The notes under the pieces were generated by a model. That model was given only the letters and a program-made list of their open reading frames with translations, was not told the DNA's origin and ran no database searches. A stretch of DNA of 64,000 bases from Gerris lacustris. Lineage: Eukaryota; Arthropoda; Insecta; Hemiptera; Gerridae. The position numbers were made by a program, and so were the translations under genes. Shown one piece after another: positions 11,230 to 22,523 of this stretch (position 1 is the first letter of the stretch; the number at the start of each line of letters is the position of its first letter). Location: NCBI GenBank assembly GCA_951217055.1, contig OX578277.1, positions 104,039,511 to 104,103,510 on the forward strand. Direction: 5' to 3'.

Positions 11230-12239
11230 TATAAACAACAATATTTTAATCAGGTGACCCTAAAGTAGGTAAATCCATCAAACGATTTGCGACATCACAA
11301 TTTACTTACTCTTTACATGAGAAGGCAAAACAAATAAATTGAAAAAATCCTTTCAACTAAAAATACAAAGGAACTAAAAATAAATACAAAGGTAATAATA
11401 TAATTGTTCTATTTTGAATCGAGTTAATAACAGAAGAGCGTTAGGGAAATACAAGGTAATTGGATTGCCGGTGTAAGTGAACCGACCCACAAGGTTAACG
11501 CAAATAATTGCATCGTATTACATCAAGCTAACGGCTTAATTAATGCATCGAACTGCAATCTCGTCTTCTGTATTCCGCCTTGACGCAATACTCACAATGT
11601 TGTTTTGATCTTCCATTAAGTTATGACAAGAACTAACGTACATTTTCATCACTGCATCAATACTTAGTATCGATTTGGTAAGTTGAGATTATATATTACT
11701 GTCCTGCTTCACTCTTCAGTCTACAGTATTGTCTACTTTAACAAAGAAAACCAGGCCACATTCAATTACTGCATACTACAAATAAAAATACATTTTACAT
11801 TATTTTTAAGTAGCCTTGAACATTTTTTTATTTTTATTCAAACAAGTAGCAAAAAATAGCGTTATTTGTATTCTGAATAAAGACATTTTATTTACATAAA
11901 ATTACAACACTGCTTAAAAGCCTGTTTATTTATACTTTAACATTAGGACGTTAAAAATAAAATAGAGAATTATATATAACACATACGATATACGATCTTT
12001 TTTTAAAACAAAACATGCAAAGAATATTCTGTGATACGTTTGTCAGTGCGGTCTGTCAACACTATTTTATAATGAATGGAAATTAATAGAAAAGATAGTT
12101 AAAAAAACAAACAAAAAAACAAACAATATCCATGAAGGGGAGCAAAAAACGACTTTGACCTACGGCGTTTAACACCAATAGCTATACGTCTCTATTAACC
12201 GATGACTGTTTATACTTCGTTTTCAATTTTCAGAAAAAT
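11230..12239. other. Unassigned A/T-rich DNA
   Basis: No domain-bearing frame, tRNA or terminal repeat was seen. The segment 11460-11720 is slightly less A/T-rich but has no open frame worth reporting. Confidence 0.5.
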
Positions 12240-12725
12240 CAGATTTATTTAGAGACTCACACAACAATAAAAACAACGACACGCAATGTACCTTGGACCA
12301 ATTCATTACAACAAACTACCTACAGAACTTAGACAAATTACTAACATCAATATTTATAAAATCAAAATAAAACAACACTTAATAACTCAAATAAATAATG
12401 AATAAACTACATTAATATCTACATTATAAAAAAAGCAGTTTTCAAAAAATAAAAAAATATATGTATAAATATGTATGAATATATATATATATACGCTTGA
12501 AAGTATTTGTATATGTATGTATGTATGTGTGTATATATATGTGCGATATATATGTATAAGAGATCTAAATTAAGAGACTGAGTCTTCTCTCTAGATGCTG
12601 CGGACTCTCATCACAAAAAATATTGTTTATTTTGTTTATTGTTTAGTCCTTAAATGGTTGTTATTATAGTTAGTTTTGTATTTTTCTTTTTTAGTGGTGG
12701 AAAAAAGAATATTTATTTATTTAGT
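12240..12725 (+). pseudogene. LINE reverse-transcriptase C-terminus and 3' UTR, decayed
   Basis: The frame starting at 12289 reads YLGPIHYNKLPTELRQ, continues to a KIKIKQHL motif and ends at a stop near 12405. This is the typical C-terminal tail of a non-LTR retrotransposon polymerase, where a 'YNKLP.ELR' motif is followed by 'K.K...L'. Just upstream a different frame carries RDSHNNKN, so at least one frameshift separates the parts. The following ~300 bp, with (TATG)n tracts and an 'aatatttatttatttag' end, fits a LINE 3' UTR. Only the tail survives; the clade cannot be assigned from it. Confidence 0.6.
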
Positions 12726-12920
12726 TATTTTCATCTATATCTCGTAAACTAGATTTTTTCCCGGGAAAACGACTCGCATGGTTAGATTTTTAGCTTAATT
12801 TGATTTTTCTCAATATGTATGCCCAATTTCATCGAAATCAAGCCAGTATTCTAGGCTACTCGCCTGAACCTCAAAAAGTGTGAATCGCCATCACAGTACA
12901 TTCTCTTTATATATACAACA
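12722..12920 (+). repeat. Family C repeat fragment
   Basis: 'ctcgtaaactagattttttc' followed by 'ccgggaaaacgact' matches the family C core; the copy is short and diverged and abuts the LINE tail. Confidence 0.6.
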
Positions 12921-13612
12921 TAAAATGAAAGCAAACACCGAGAGGTAAAATGCTGTCCAGAGTTAACCATTTGTTTAGTTGTAAAAGGTATTCGGGGTTT
13001 TTTGGACATTTAATTATGTTAAATACTTTTATCAGTCTAATATTTTTATTGTTGATTTGTGAGTATAAACTTTTGCTTTTTGAGATTTATACACCGTGAA
13101 CTGTAAGGTATATCAAATCTCGGCAGAAACAGAAATAACCAGTTTTACATGATCTTACAACTACTCTTGATTGTTTTATTTAGTATAACTGTTTTGTCGC
13201 CATGATTTGACCAACGACCTATTTTAGTAAACATAAATAACGACACCGAATATTGATAGTGAAAACTATCGATATTCCTCCTTATAATTGCAATAGTTTC
13301 GTTATCACGTCATTTCGTCAACAGAATATAGCGGATGTTTTCTGTTAATTATTTATCGTTTCGACAGACAATGCCACTTACAAACTGGGGCTAACAAAGA
13401 CTGGGGATGCAGTCGCAAAGACAACATAAAACCACAGCCTGCATACAAAACAAGCCCTTCCATTGCAACTTTTCATTTGAAAGTTTTTAATGAAAATACG
13501 ACAGACAGTTAACAAATTTTCGATATTATTGGCGTCTCTTTTGTTTCGAACATGATGGAAATGGAAAGAGACATTCGTCGACCATTTTACTTTCTCACAG
13601 TACACACACACA
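12921..13612. other. Unassigned DNA up to the hAT element
   Basis: No gene was recognised. It ends in a short (CA)n tract (13602-13612), which is also the target of the hAT insertion. The 116-codon minus frame at 13378-13728 crosses the transposon end and is spurious. Confidence 0.5.
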
Positions 13613-13730
13613 TAGAGATGTAAATGAAAAAAAACGGTTTCGTTTTTTTTCAAAATGATCCGTTTTTTTTCAAAAAAAAACCAAGCCCCTCGTTTTTTTT
13701 CACATTTCATGTTTTTTTTCAGAAGCAATT
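13613..13730. promoter_or_regulatory. hAT left end: TIR and five subterminal 10-mers
   Basis: The 12-bp TIR is followed by GAAAAAAAAC once (13626) and GTTTTTTTTC four times (13642, 13662, 13692, 13711). The spacing is 16, 20, 30 and 19 bp. In known hAT elements such subterminal repeats bind the transposase. Confidence 0.7.
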
Positions 13731-14276
13731 TGTTAAAGATATTTTCATTATATTAAAAGCTTAACTATTGAGTTGGAATGGTTATTTATATCTGATGTAA
13801 TAAACAAAATTGTGCAAAGTATGGTAACACAACTAACAACTTATAAACGGTATACTACAACTCTGGTTGACAATCTAATCAGTTTATCCACTGATGGTTA
13901 GGGTAATTGGGCTTTGAAATAATTAAAAGTTGAAAAAAATATATAGTATAATAAAAACTGAAGAAATACTGTTATAATATAAAAAACAATAATACTTAAT
14001 CTTATGGTAAAGAATCTAGACATAGAAATGTGTACAACAAAATTACTTACTACTAACATTACAACATTATAATAATTATAAAATAAAATTATTCAGTTAC
14101 AATAATGTATCATTTAAAGAAAAAAATAACAATACTTTTGAAAAAAACTAAGAATACTTATATTTTAAATATATAAACTATTAAAATCTCTTTAAATAGA
14201 AACTGAAACTAACATTTCTTAATAAAAGTTATTAGTAGTTGATTACAAGGGATAATATAAAAAAAAGTTCAATATT

Positions 14277-16643
14277 TCAATTATCGCTATCATCAGTTAA
14301 GAAATCTTCACATTGGGATAGGGATGTTTCACTAAGGATACCTTCTGCTTCATGCGAAGTGGAAGGTTTGTCCATAGCCGATGGACAGTTAAAATCAGTC
14401 CCTAATTTATTTTTACTGATATTATCAAGAGATTTACCGTCAGAAAATAGTTTTAAATTGTGAGCTATAAATACTAGTTTTCCTGCCCTATCTACATCCA
14501 ATCTGTTTCTTGTTTTTGTGTGAACACCACCATAAGTGCTAAATGATCTTTCGCACGCAGCAGATGTGGCAGGCATTTCCAAAAATCTAACAGCTAATTT
14601 TGCTAGGCTTGTTGAAGAGCATAAGCCGTTCCACCAAGCTGTTGCTGAAATTTTGTGCACAGATTTCCATATAAAATCTTTTTTAAAAAATCCTTCTTTA
14701 GAAATGTAGTTGGCCAAGTCAGACAGAACTTCATTTTCATCAACGAGAGGCATTTTCTCGGCAGCATTGTAAATTATTTCTGTAGCATCAGTCTAAAAAA
14801 AACAAAAACAAAGATACTGTATAAATTATAAAAAAATAATTTTAAAAAATTATATAGAGCAAGAATAATAAATTATTGTCATGGATTATTGTCTAAGTAT
14901 TATTATCTTCCAGAAAATAAATAAAAATAACAAAAATTATAGACATCGACACTTCGATAGTTACTCAAGCAAGTAAAAATTTATTAACTTTAAAAATAAA
15001 AAATAAATGCTTTTGTTTGAACTCAGATGGAAACAGTCAAATACTGTGTCAAGACACAGTATTTTCAGTTAAATTCTGTTAAAGTATAAAGTCTTAAAAG
15101 TAAAAATTTAGGCTACTCTACTAGACAAATATTCAGATTAAAAATAACCAATTCAGTTATCATCATTAACGATTTTTTTTTTTTTTTTTTTTTTTTTTAA
15201 ATAATACAACGCTTTTGTTTGAAAAAAAGTTAAAAGTAACTATAAATATTGTCTTACCTTTTCTTCTGCAGTCAAATGCAGACCATGATACGACGGATCT
15301 AAGAGATGAGCTGCATAATGTACATTTGTTACTCCAAATGACCTTCTGTGATGAAAAAAACTTAAACACTGTTCTTCCTCTTTTTTTAAAAGAGGACTTG
15401 ATGATCCGTGATTTTTCAAATGATTTTCAATATTTTTGAATATTGAAATCACTTTTGACATTTTTGGCTTATCACTCTCTATTTCAGTGATGGCATCACT
15501 TATAGGTTTTAACAGGTCAATAAAACCTTTAATGCGGTCCCAAAATATCTCATCGATAGCATTCTTTTTAATTTGGGGACATTTCTTTAACAAAGTTTGA
15601 GCATCGTCGTCAATGGCTAGAAGTGTCAGGGCTTTTTTATTGTTTTTTACACTTTCCAGACAATGGATTATTGATCCCCATCTTGTTGCCACAGGAAGTT
15701 TCAGACTTTGGTCACTGCTTTCTTGTTTGTCGAAAAAAAGAGCTGTTAGCCTGTGTGAACCTTTTATTGTTTTAATCATGGCTGATACTTCTGATAACAA
15801 TGAATTTAGTGTCTTTAACTGCTTACAATCAGAAAATAACAAATTTAGGGTGTGGGCTAAACAGCCATATGTAAATAAATTTGTTTCAGTGTGTTGGTCC
15901 TTTAAAATTTGCCAGGCTGCTTTCATGTTAGCAGCATTGTCGGTTACAATGCCAAAAACTTTTTGTGCACCGATTTCATCTATCACACCATTTATTTCTT
16001 TGGCAATATATTCTGCTGTGTGTGATTCTTTACCTGTGGCTAAAATTTTATACAATGATGGCTGAGGTGTAGTTACAATAAAATTTACTATTGATTCATT
16101 TCTAATGTTGGTCCACCCGTCACACATGATGTTCACTGAGTTTGCCATTGCTATTTTTTCTACAACTTCGGTTTTTACTCTTTTGTGTTCCTTTTCCAGT
16201 AAGGGCACAGAGAGTTCATACCTACTGGGCATTTTAAAAGACGGTCTGATAAATTTTATAAAATCGACCCAAAATGGGTTTTCCACAATGCTAAGAGCTG
16301 TTCGAGAGGCATAAATTGCTCGTGCAAACAACTCAACAGCTTTTTCAGAGTCATCTTTATTTATTTGATCAATAAAATTTGTCACTTTAAATGATTTAAT
16401 TGGTAATTTTGGTGTGTGACTTTTATTTATTGTTTTAGTTTTACTTACATATTTATTTTTAATATCTTCTGGGCATTTCTTACAAATTAATAAATGCTCT
16501 TCTAGGCGAGATGCAGCTCTACACAAAACATGGCTACAAAAAGTACACTTCACTTTAGCTATTTTGCCGACACCTGAGTTGATATCTGTAAATAAACTAT
16601 ATACCGTAGATGATTTTCGGCCAGAGCCTTCTCGTTTTGGCAT
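14277..16643 (-). CDS. hAT-superfamily transposase (BED zinc finger)
   Basis: Transposase expected to cut and re-insert the surrounding 13613-17581 element. The start is the ATG at 16643, with A at -3. Exon 1 (16643-15258, 462 codons) ends AAG|GTAAGA and exon 2 (14792-14277, 171 codons plus stop) follows a T-rich TTTTTTAG acceptor. Both junctions are phase 0, giving 633 residues, normal for hAT proteins. A BED-type finger lies at C33, C36, H50, C54. The RNase H-like core has D175 in CDGWTN and D235 in TDNAANM. The third acid, E543, is in AACERSFS within the C-terminal hAT dimerisation block, whose preceding region includes ATAWWNG. No internal stop or frameshift is visible. Without splicing, exon 1 runs into a TAG at 15240. 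Confidence 0.9.
14793..15257 (-). other. Intron of the hAT transposase
   Basis: The 465-bp GT-AG intron has a GTAAGA donor and an acceptor preceded by a long T tract. It is A/T-rich and includes a 24-bp homopolymer (about 15175-15198). Reading through it hits a stop five codons past the donor. Confidence 0.8.
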
Positions 16644-17483
16644 TGTAATTTTCTATTTTAGATTAAATTGTCAATAAAGAAATAACAGAGCACAGTGAAC
16701 TGAACAGTACAGTGTACAATAAAAAGAATTTTACAAATAAAGAATTAGCACTTTAATAGATCTGCTCAGTTTGAAAGGCACTAAGAGACTAAAAGTAAAA
16801 AAGTGTGTTTTCTTACAATAATTTCTATTGAAAATTAGGGGGCAGGAAGTCTTATTAATCTCATTCATGATTTCTATTTAAAATTAGGGGGGCAAAATTT
16901 CAACTTAAAATGCTGGGTCCTTCTTTGAAATTGGGTTTTAACTGGTCTCAGAGATTTTCTATGAAATACCATTTTTCTATATACTATCTATATTATAATT
17001 TGATTGTATTTCATTGTGTTAATAATTAGTTATTTATGCCTTAACTATTGCCAGTAATAAGAATGTATAATAAGAAGGAAAATAATAAAAGCTAGAATGT
17101 AAAAAAAACACCTACTTCTTAAAGTAACAGTAACAGTATTCTCCCCTTATATTATTATATTACACATATATAATCAAGAAAAATATTGTAAAAAAAGAAT
17201 ATATTATTGATTGCATAGAAACATTTAAGTAAACCTTTTTGGTATAAAGTAAAAAAGTTGTCAGTAAAAATTACTGTCAGTAAAAATGACGTGATGATGT
17301 AAATCATAATTTTTCTTCAAAAATTGTGGATACTCCTATTAATGTCAAATTCTTGAAAAAAAATTATGAGACATATTTGCATTGTATTTTTAAAATACAA
17401 TATTAATTAAAGGTATTTTGAAGATGAGCAAATACAGTTTACGTTAATAAAAGATTAAAAAACAAACCATTTAATGCATCGGT

Positions 17484-17581
17484 GAAAAAAAACGCGCTTT
17501 TGAAAAAAAACATGAAAAAAAACACGTTTTAAATTAGAAAAAAAACATCACTAGAAAAAAAACCGTTTTTTTACATCTCTA
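17484..17581. promoter_or_regulatory. hAT right end: TIR and five subterminal 10-mers
   Basis: GAAAAAAAAC occurs at 17484, 17502, 17514, 17537 and 17554, followed by the inverted terminus ending at 17581. Transcription of the transposase starts from this side, so the sites could also influence its promoter. Confidence 0.7.
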
Positions 17582-17583
17582 CG

Positions 17584-17669
<86 letters not shown>
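17584..17669. repeat. (AC)n(TA)n(GA)n compound microsatellite
   Basis: Three abutting dinucleotide blocks lie directly beside the hAT element. The AC part is the continuation of the target tract at 13602-13612. Confidence 0.95.
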
Positions 17670-17674
<5 letters not shown>

Positions 17675-17751
17675 ACAATCTTGTCATGACGAACAAAAAG
17701 AGTTTTCGATGTTATACTATTTTGAGCATATTCAAAATCGTATATCATTTA

Positions 17752-18160
17752 TATAATCGAGTAGTGTCCCACCGACGACGTATGTCGAAATATTTGTTAT
17801 TGCTAAGCTGAGGCATCAATCAACCAAATTTATTGCAATAAAAATAAATGTTTTGTTACGATTTGTTGATCTTCAAATAGATATAATAACTTAATAACTT
17901 ATCTAAATAGATATCTAAATTAATTTACTCAATTTTACTTTTTTTCTAAATATAATTAAGCCCTTAATGGCTCGTAGTTATATAAGTAGAGTAGTCTCAC
18001 GACGACGACGCACTTCGAACTGATTTGTTATTGCTAAGCTAAGGCAACCACATTTATTCCAATGTATAAATAAATGTTTGTTTTGATTTATTGGTCTTCA
18101 AATAGATTCTAAATATAAAACTAAGCCAGTTGCCACGGGCTTAACGGCTTGTTACAGATA
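17752..18160 (+). repeat. Family E repeat, two tandem copies
   Basis: Two units (about 17752-17970 and 17985-18160) share 'agtagtgtccc'-like starts, 'tttgttattgctaagct', 'aaataaatgtttgtttt' and 'cttcaaatagat', ending in 'ggcttgtta'-like text. Other copies are at 36815-36965 (minus) and 45230-45460 (plus). No coding and no clear termini; the type of element is unknown. Confidence 0.7.
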
Positions 18161-18720
18161 TTTATTAGGACATGTGAAAATAATTTTCAATAGCACAGTT
18201 GTTAAAATAACAACAACAATGCAGTATTAAACACATTATTATTTGTGACATTGATAGTAATAAAAGCATGACTTATAACGGACGACTGTCTAATTAGCCG
18301 ATTTTAAGATTAAAGAAAAAACAATCTTCAGCTGAAACGGAATGGTTGATATATTTAAATAAAAGATAAATAGAGAACTAAAGGTGTCATTATTTCTTCA
18401 CTTAAGCCTGTCTTTTTTTAAAAAACCAAAAAACAACTAAGAAGTACTTGGTCTTGGTTTAATATTTCACAAAAGGAACATTAAAAGTTGAGTGTTTATA
18501 AAGACTCGGAGCTCTGCATCTAGTCAGGTCAAAGTATTGTCATCTTTAGTTGTGATCTCACGAGTTTTGCCACCTGAACACGACGACTTTCAACAACCAA
18601 TGAAAACATCTTCAGTAATGACTCAACTCGCAACACTTTCCTCATTTCTTCAATCTTAACCTTCTTTCCACATCAGCTGTGAAGTTCACGAATAAATAAA
18701 TTAAAAAATATAAATATATT
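18161..18720. other. Unassigned DNA
   Basis: No open frame above 60 codons. A somewhat GC-richer part at 18500-18670 holds nothing I recognise. Confidence 0.5.
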
Positions 18721-19160
18721 CTGTCAATTTGTATGGCACATAGCTTCCTCACGTTATATTTCGTTCACTTAAATGATTCTATACTTTTACAACCTATTTT
18801 AACCCCCCCCCCCCCCGTTTTTTAAAATCGGTCAAAATTGGATTGATTTGAAGCTTATGATAATGACTGCTTTTATTTTTTTTACAAGACATTATCTAAT
18901 TTGTTTAATTGTTTTCCCCGTTTTTTTAAATAAAATTGTTTCTTTGATTTTTTACATGAATTAAAGTATCAATTTAGCAAAACTTTAAAGAGCGCAGACG
19001 GTTCAAATTAATCTGGAGCTATCTGCAGGTTAGTGTCTACGAACTATCTAAATTTCATAAAAGTCAGATGAGTACTTTTGAAGATATAGGTGTAAATTAA
19101 TGTATGTTTGTGCGTTAGTGGAAGAGAAACAAATGGTCGCAGAAGGTAGAAACTTATAAA

Positions 19161-20443
19161 AAGGCCCCCGCAGACGACCGACTTTTTGTCGGCCGACAAA
19201 AAGTCGGTAGGTGACGGTACGAATGGAAACAATAGAAACAGGTGGGACCGCGCACACGGCCGACAAAAAGTCGGGCCGACTTTTTGTAGGTAGCGAAAGT
19301 CGGTGAGGTTCTATTTTTTGACCGATCCGATTGTCGGTGGAGGGGATGGAACACATGCTACACTATGGGGTGGCGCACACCACCGACTTTCCACCGACTT
19401 TTTGTCGGTCGAGAATCAATCTGAGCCCGGCTCGTCCTGTGTTTCTACCTTTCTGTTTTCAACGATTGAGAATAATAATATTTATTTTCACCAAAAGACA
19501 TGGTGAAGGCCCTCAGTAGGTGTTTTTTTTACCTAGGGAGAGGACCCTTTCTCTACATATCTAATATTATGATTAACTAATATAATAACTTTAAACATAT
19601 GATATACATATCAATGATTTTTTTTTTTTTTTTTTTCATATACATTTAATCTTATACAATATAAACAAAATGTGTTTAATATTATTATTTATTTATTAAT
19701 TCATTTAGTTTATATAAAGAAAAAAAAAGTGACAAAGCAATTACGAAGGAACGATAAAAAAATGAATATAAAAATAAGAAATTAATTTATTGTTGTTTGA
19801 TAGAGTCCAACATATTTAGAGATATTAGTTTTAAATGAATTGCATATTTTTATCGATTGAATTGATAACGGAAGTTGATTAAAATAAACAGACAAGCAAA
19901 GTTATTTTTTAACGATGGAGATTGATCCGGAACTTATATGTGAAGTGGAGCTGAGACCTTCGCTCTATGATACGTTCGAGTCTCAGTATCGCGACAAAAA
20001 TGTGAAGTAAAGCTGTGAGAGGAAGTTTGTCGTGAGGTTATTCCAAACTGGGGACTTACAGACTTAAAAATCGACATCCTATAACAGTTGGAAAACTTAT
20101 CTGGATAGTCCCTGAGATCGAGATGTAGGGTATGAAATTTACCTTTTAGCAATATTTGATTTTACTCACGCTTGGATGTACCCACCACTTGCGTGAATAA
20201 CATCTTTTCCCGTCTCTTCTCTTAAGGAGATAAATGGCTAAGGACCGAACTCTTTGAATATATTCAATATCCGTGTCTGCAAGCGTAAAAGATGAGAAAA
20301 TACTAAAGAGATTCTCTAGGGCTGTGCGGTAGTCGGTGGAAAATCGGAACCACGTGTGCGTTGAGTCGGTGGGGACCGATTAAAAGTAGGTCAGAACGTA
20401 TAATGGCACTACCTACAAAAAGTCGGTCGTCTGCGGGGGCCTT
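19161..20443. mobile_element. 1.28-kb TIR element with MADF relic
   Basis: The TIRs are identical over 29 bp at 19161-19189 and 20415-20443, beginning AAGGCCCCCGCAGACGACCG. Comparing with the tandem duplicate of the target ('aacttataaagggcc') gives a 3-bp AAA duplication. Subterminal palindromes of the type CCGACTTTTTGTCGG recur at 19180-19290 and 19380-19410. The interior holds a decayed MADF-domain frame. TIR style, 3-bp TSD and MADF content suggest a PIF/Harbinger-like element, but no DDE transposase remains. Confidence 0.75.
19915..20140 (+). pseudogene. MADF DNA-binding domain relic
   Basis: The ATG at 19915 opens a frame containing ELICEVELRPSLYD and QYRDKN, the start of a MADF (Myb/SANT-like) domain. 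The frame then stops at TAA; in another frame the domain continues as EEVCREVIPNW. A TGA stands just before that stretch, where MADF domains usually have tryptophan. A third frame gives a WKTYLDS-like segment. At least two frameshifts and several stops make it non-functional. MADF proteins often accompany PIF/Harbinger transposases as the second, DNA-binding subunit. Confidence 0.65.
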
Positions 20444-21642
20444 AAAGGGCCAATAATAAGCTAATTATGACCGACCATTTAAATTTCATTAAAATCAGAC
20501 GTGTAGTTTACAAAATATGTTGGGTCACAAGAGAGATGAGTACTTTTGAAGATATAGGTGTAAATTAATGCAAGTTTGCGCGCATGGTGAAGAGAAACAA
20601 ATGGTCACAGAAGGTTGAAACTTATAAAGGGCCAATAATAGGCTAATCATGACGAAAAATTTAAAATTAATTAAAATCGCATAAGTAGTTTTTAATAATG
20701 TTGGTTCACAAAAAAGTACGACAAACCGACAGACAGACACGAAATCAAAAATGTTCCCTGATGTCTGAAACGGATTTCTGTCTTGGAATTTTTGAAATCA
20801 GTGATATAAAAAATGTTCGGTCTTTAGAACGATCACATAGCTTCCATTATTTTCCGTAAGCTCGAAAGCTGAACTGAATTAGACAGTTACTCAAACCACC
20901 CGGGTTTGAGTAACTGGCGTTCTATGTTCATTTAGTAGCATTTTTAGCAAGGAAATAGTTCATTTTTCGATCAGCTAGTTCGAAAACTTATATAATTTAA
21001 ATTTTATTATAGATTGGATGAAATTGGCTCTCTTAAGGATGTCTCATAACCAGAGACGGGAAAAAGTCATAAACGTCATAGTCATATGATTTTGTCATAA
21101 AATAGCCGTTTTTCGAATAAACGTCATAAAATGGGGTTTTCTTGGGATAAACGTCATAGAATGGCCTTTTTTGTCAAATGTTTAGCAGAAAGTTTTTTTT
21201 TGGGTTTTTTTTTTGTTAAAGCAAATGTTTATATTGAACATTCGTGGTTCGGTTCCAGGTAAAAGTGCAGTTCAAACAAAAAACCCTTACACCAGCTTAG
21301 TGAAAGGCCTGGGCTCTTAATTCCCTGATCACTTTCGGACTTAACTAATGCGCTTATGCATACCTGCAACTAGAGAGGCACCGAGGGTCATCCCTAATTC
21401 CAAACTAGGGCTCCTGATCGGCTCCTTCTTGGAACAAATCTTCCAATTAGAATCCAGGAAGGTCAAAATAGATTCTCCAATCAGCCAATAGTAAACCCAT
21501 TGGGTTGGGCAGTTTCCTGATTAGCTGTTCCAGAACTTAAGATTTTGTATAATATATTCATGGTAAGGGATTAGAATGTTTAATTGCTCATTTGATTTCT
21601 TACTCGTGTTACTTGATCTTTTTTTTACTTGTTCTATTAGTT

Positions 21643-22290
21643 GGGTTTCGTTGGTAAAACCAAAAAAGGAAACCCTTATAGTTTCGTTCATGTGTCTGTC
21701 TATCTGTCAGTCGGTACAGTTCCAATAACTTTTGAATCAAAAGAGATACAAACATGAAATTCCAATATTAAAGATCGTTTTGACGCACACACAGGAAAAA
21801 TATTGCGAACTCAAAATAATCAGCTGTTCAAATTCAAAATGGCGGATAACTCAAGTCACAAATTTTGAGTGGGGTATCAAATGAAAGGTATTGAAGAGTA
21901 GATACAAAACTATATAACACTTGTGGAAAGCGTTTAATTTTCAATGCCATTTTGTCAAAAAACATCAACATTTTGCGTGTACCCCCCCCCCCCCCCCCCC
22001 CCTCTCAAAAATATATTTCCGCTGTTAAAAAATATGAAAAAATATGCAAAATGTGCTTTCTGCTGGGCCACAGAAAAATAAGAATAGCAATTCGATATGA
22101 ATTACTGGGAATCCAAGATGGCGGCTAATTCCTGTCACGGGGGAATTTTTTTTTTTTTAATTTTGAGTGAGGTATATAATGAAAGGTATTGAGGAGTAGA
22201 TTACAAAAATATATAACAGGTGTGGAAAGTGTTTAATTTTTCATGCCATTTTGTTAAAAAAAAACCATCAAAATTTGAATCATGGGTGGG
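21643..22290 (+). repeat. Family F repeat nested in the second hAT
   Basis: It starts with the hairpin GGGTTTCGTTGGTAAAACC...GGAAACCC, then a GTCTGTCTATCTGTC tract and 'aagatcgttttgacgcacac'. The distal part, 'atgaaaggtattga.gagtag' to 'gccattttgt', is present twice (about 21887-21960 and 22178-22260). A run of about 20 Cs (around 21982-22001) separates the duplicates. A second copy is at 53573-53940. Confidence 0.8.
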
Positions 22291-22340
22291 AACACGCCTA
22301 GGCCATAGCTGCCCGACTAAAGGACAAAGAAGTTCGGAAA

Positions 22341-22523
22341 TTGCCTGAAGGGCGAAAAGCAAATGAAGTGTCATGCATGAAATTCGCTCCCAGCTCATCT
22401 GCCGACGTCGAATGGTCTTTTTCCAAGTTTAAAATTCTACTGACGGACAAAAGAGCCAATTTAACGCTGGATAATATAGAACAACATAAGATTATTTTTT
22501 ACAACGTTGAAGCATTCTGCTAA
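22341..22523 (+). pseudogene. hAT transposase C-terminal (dimerisation) remnant
   Basis: The 60-codon frame includes SSSADVEWSFSKFK and DKRANLTLDNIE, ending at a stop. This fits the hAT dimerisation block, where E of the '.VERSFS' motif is the third catalytic acid; here the following arginine is tryptophan (TGG, one substitution from CGG). Upstream coding is absent. It belongs to the element at 21051-22799, whose TIRs differ from the element at 13613. Confidence 0.7.

Larger units (their letters stand above)
13613..17581 (-). mobile_element. hAT transposon, apparently complete
   Basis: The ends are TAGAGATGTAAA (13613-13624) and its exact inverted copy (17570-17581). The 3.97-kb element encodes a full-length two-exon transposase on the minus strand. 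Each end carries exactly five copies of the 10-mer GAAAAAAAAC or its complement: 13626, 13642, 13662, 13692, 13711 and 17484, 17502, 17514, 17537, 17554. They are probably transposase-binding or subterminal cis sites. The insertion lies in a (CA)n microsatellite, so the 8-bp TSD is ambiguous (CACACACA left, CGACACAC right). Intact coding and ends suggest recent and possibly current activity; that is inference. Confidence 0.9.
18721..20869 (-). repeat. Family A copy, split by a TIR element
   Basis: The two parts (18721-19160 and 20444-20869) make one minus-strand copy, from the terminal CTGTCAATTTG-type word to a decayed GCTTTCGAGC hairpin arm. Within it, the segment from 'gatgagtacttttgaagata' to 'aacttataaagggccaataa' is present twice in tandem (20433-20530 and 20536-20660 regions). 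A C15 tract is at about 18804-18818. Confidence 0.85.

Noticed and set aside
15613..16065. 150-codon plus-strand frame
   Set aside because: Antisense shadow of transposase exon 1.
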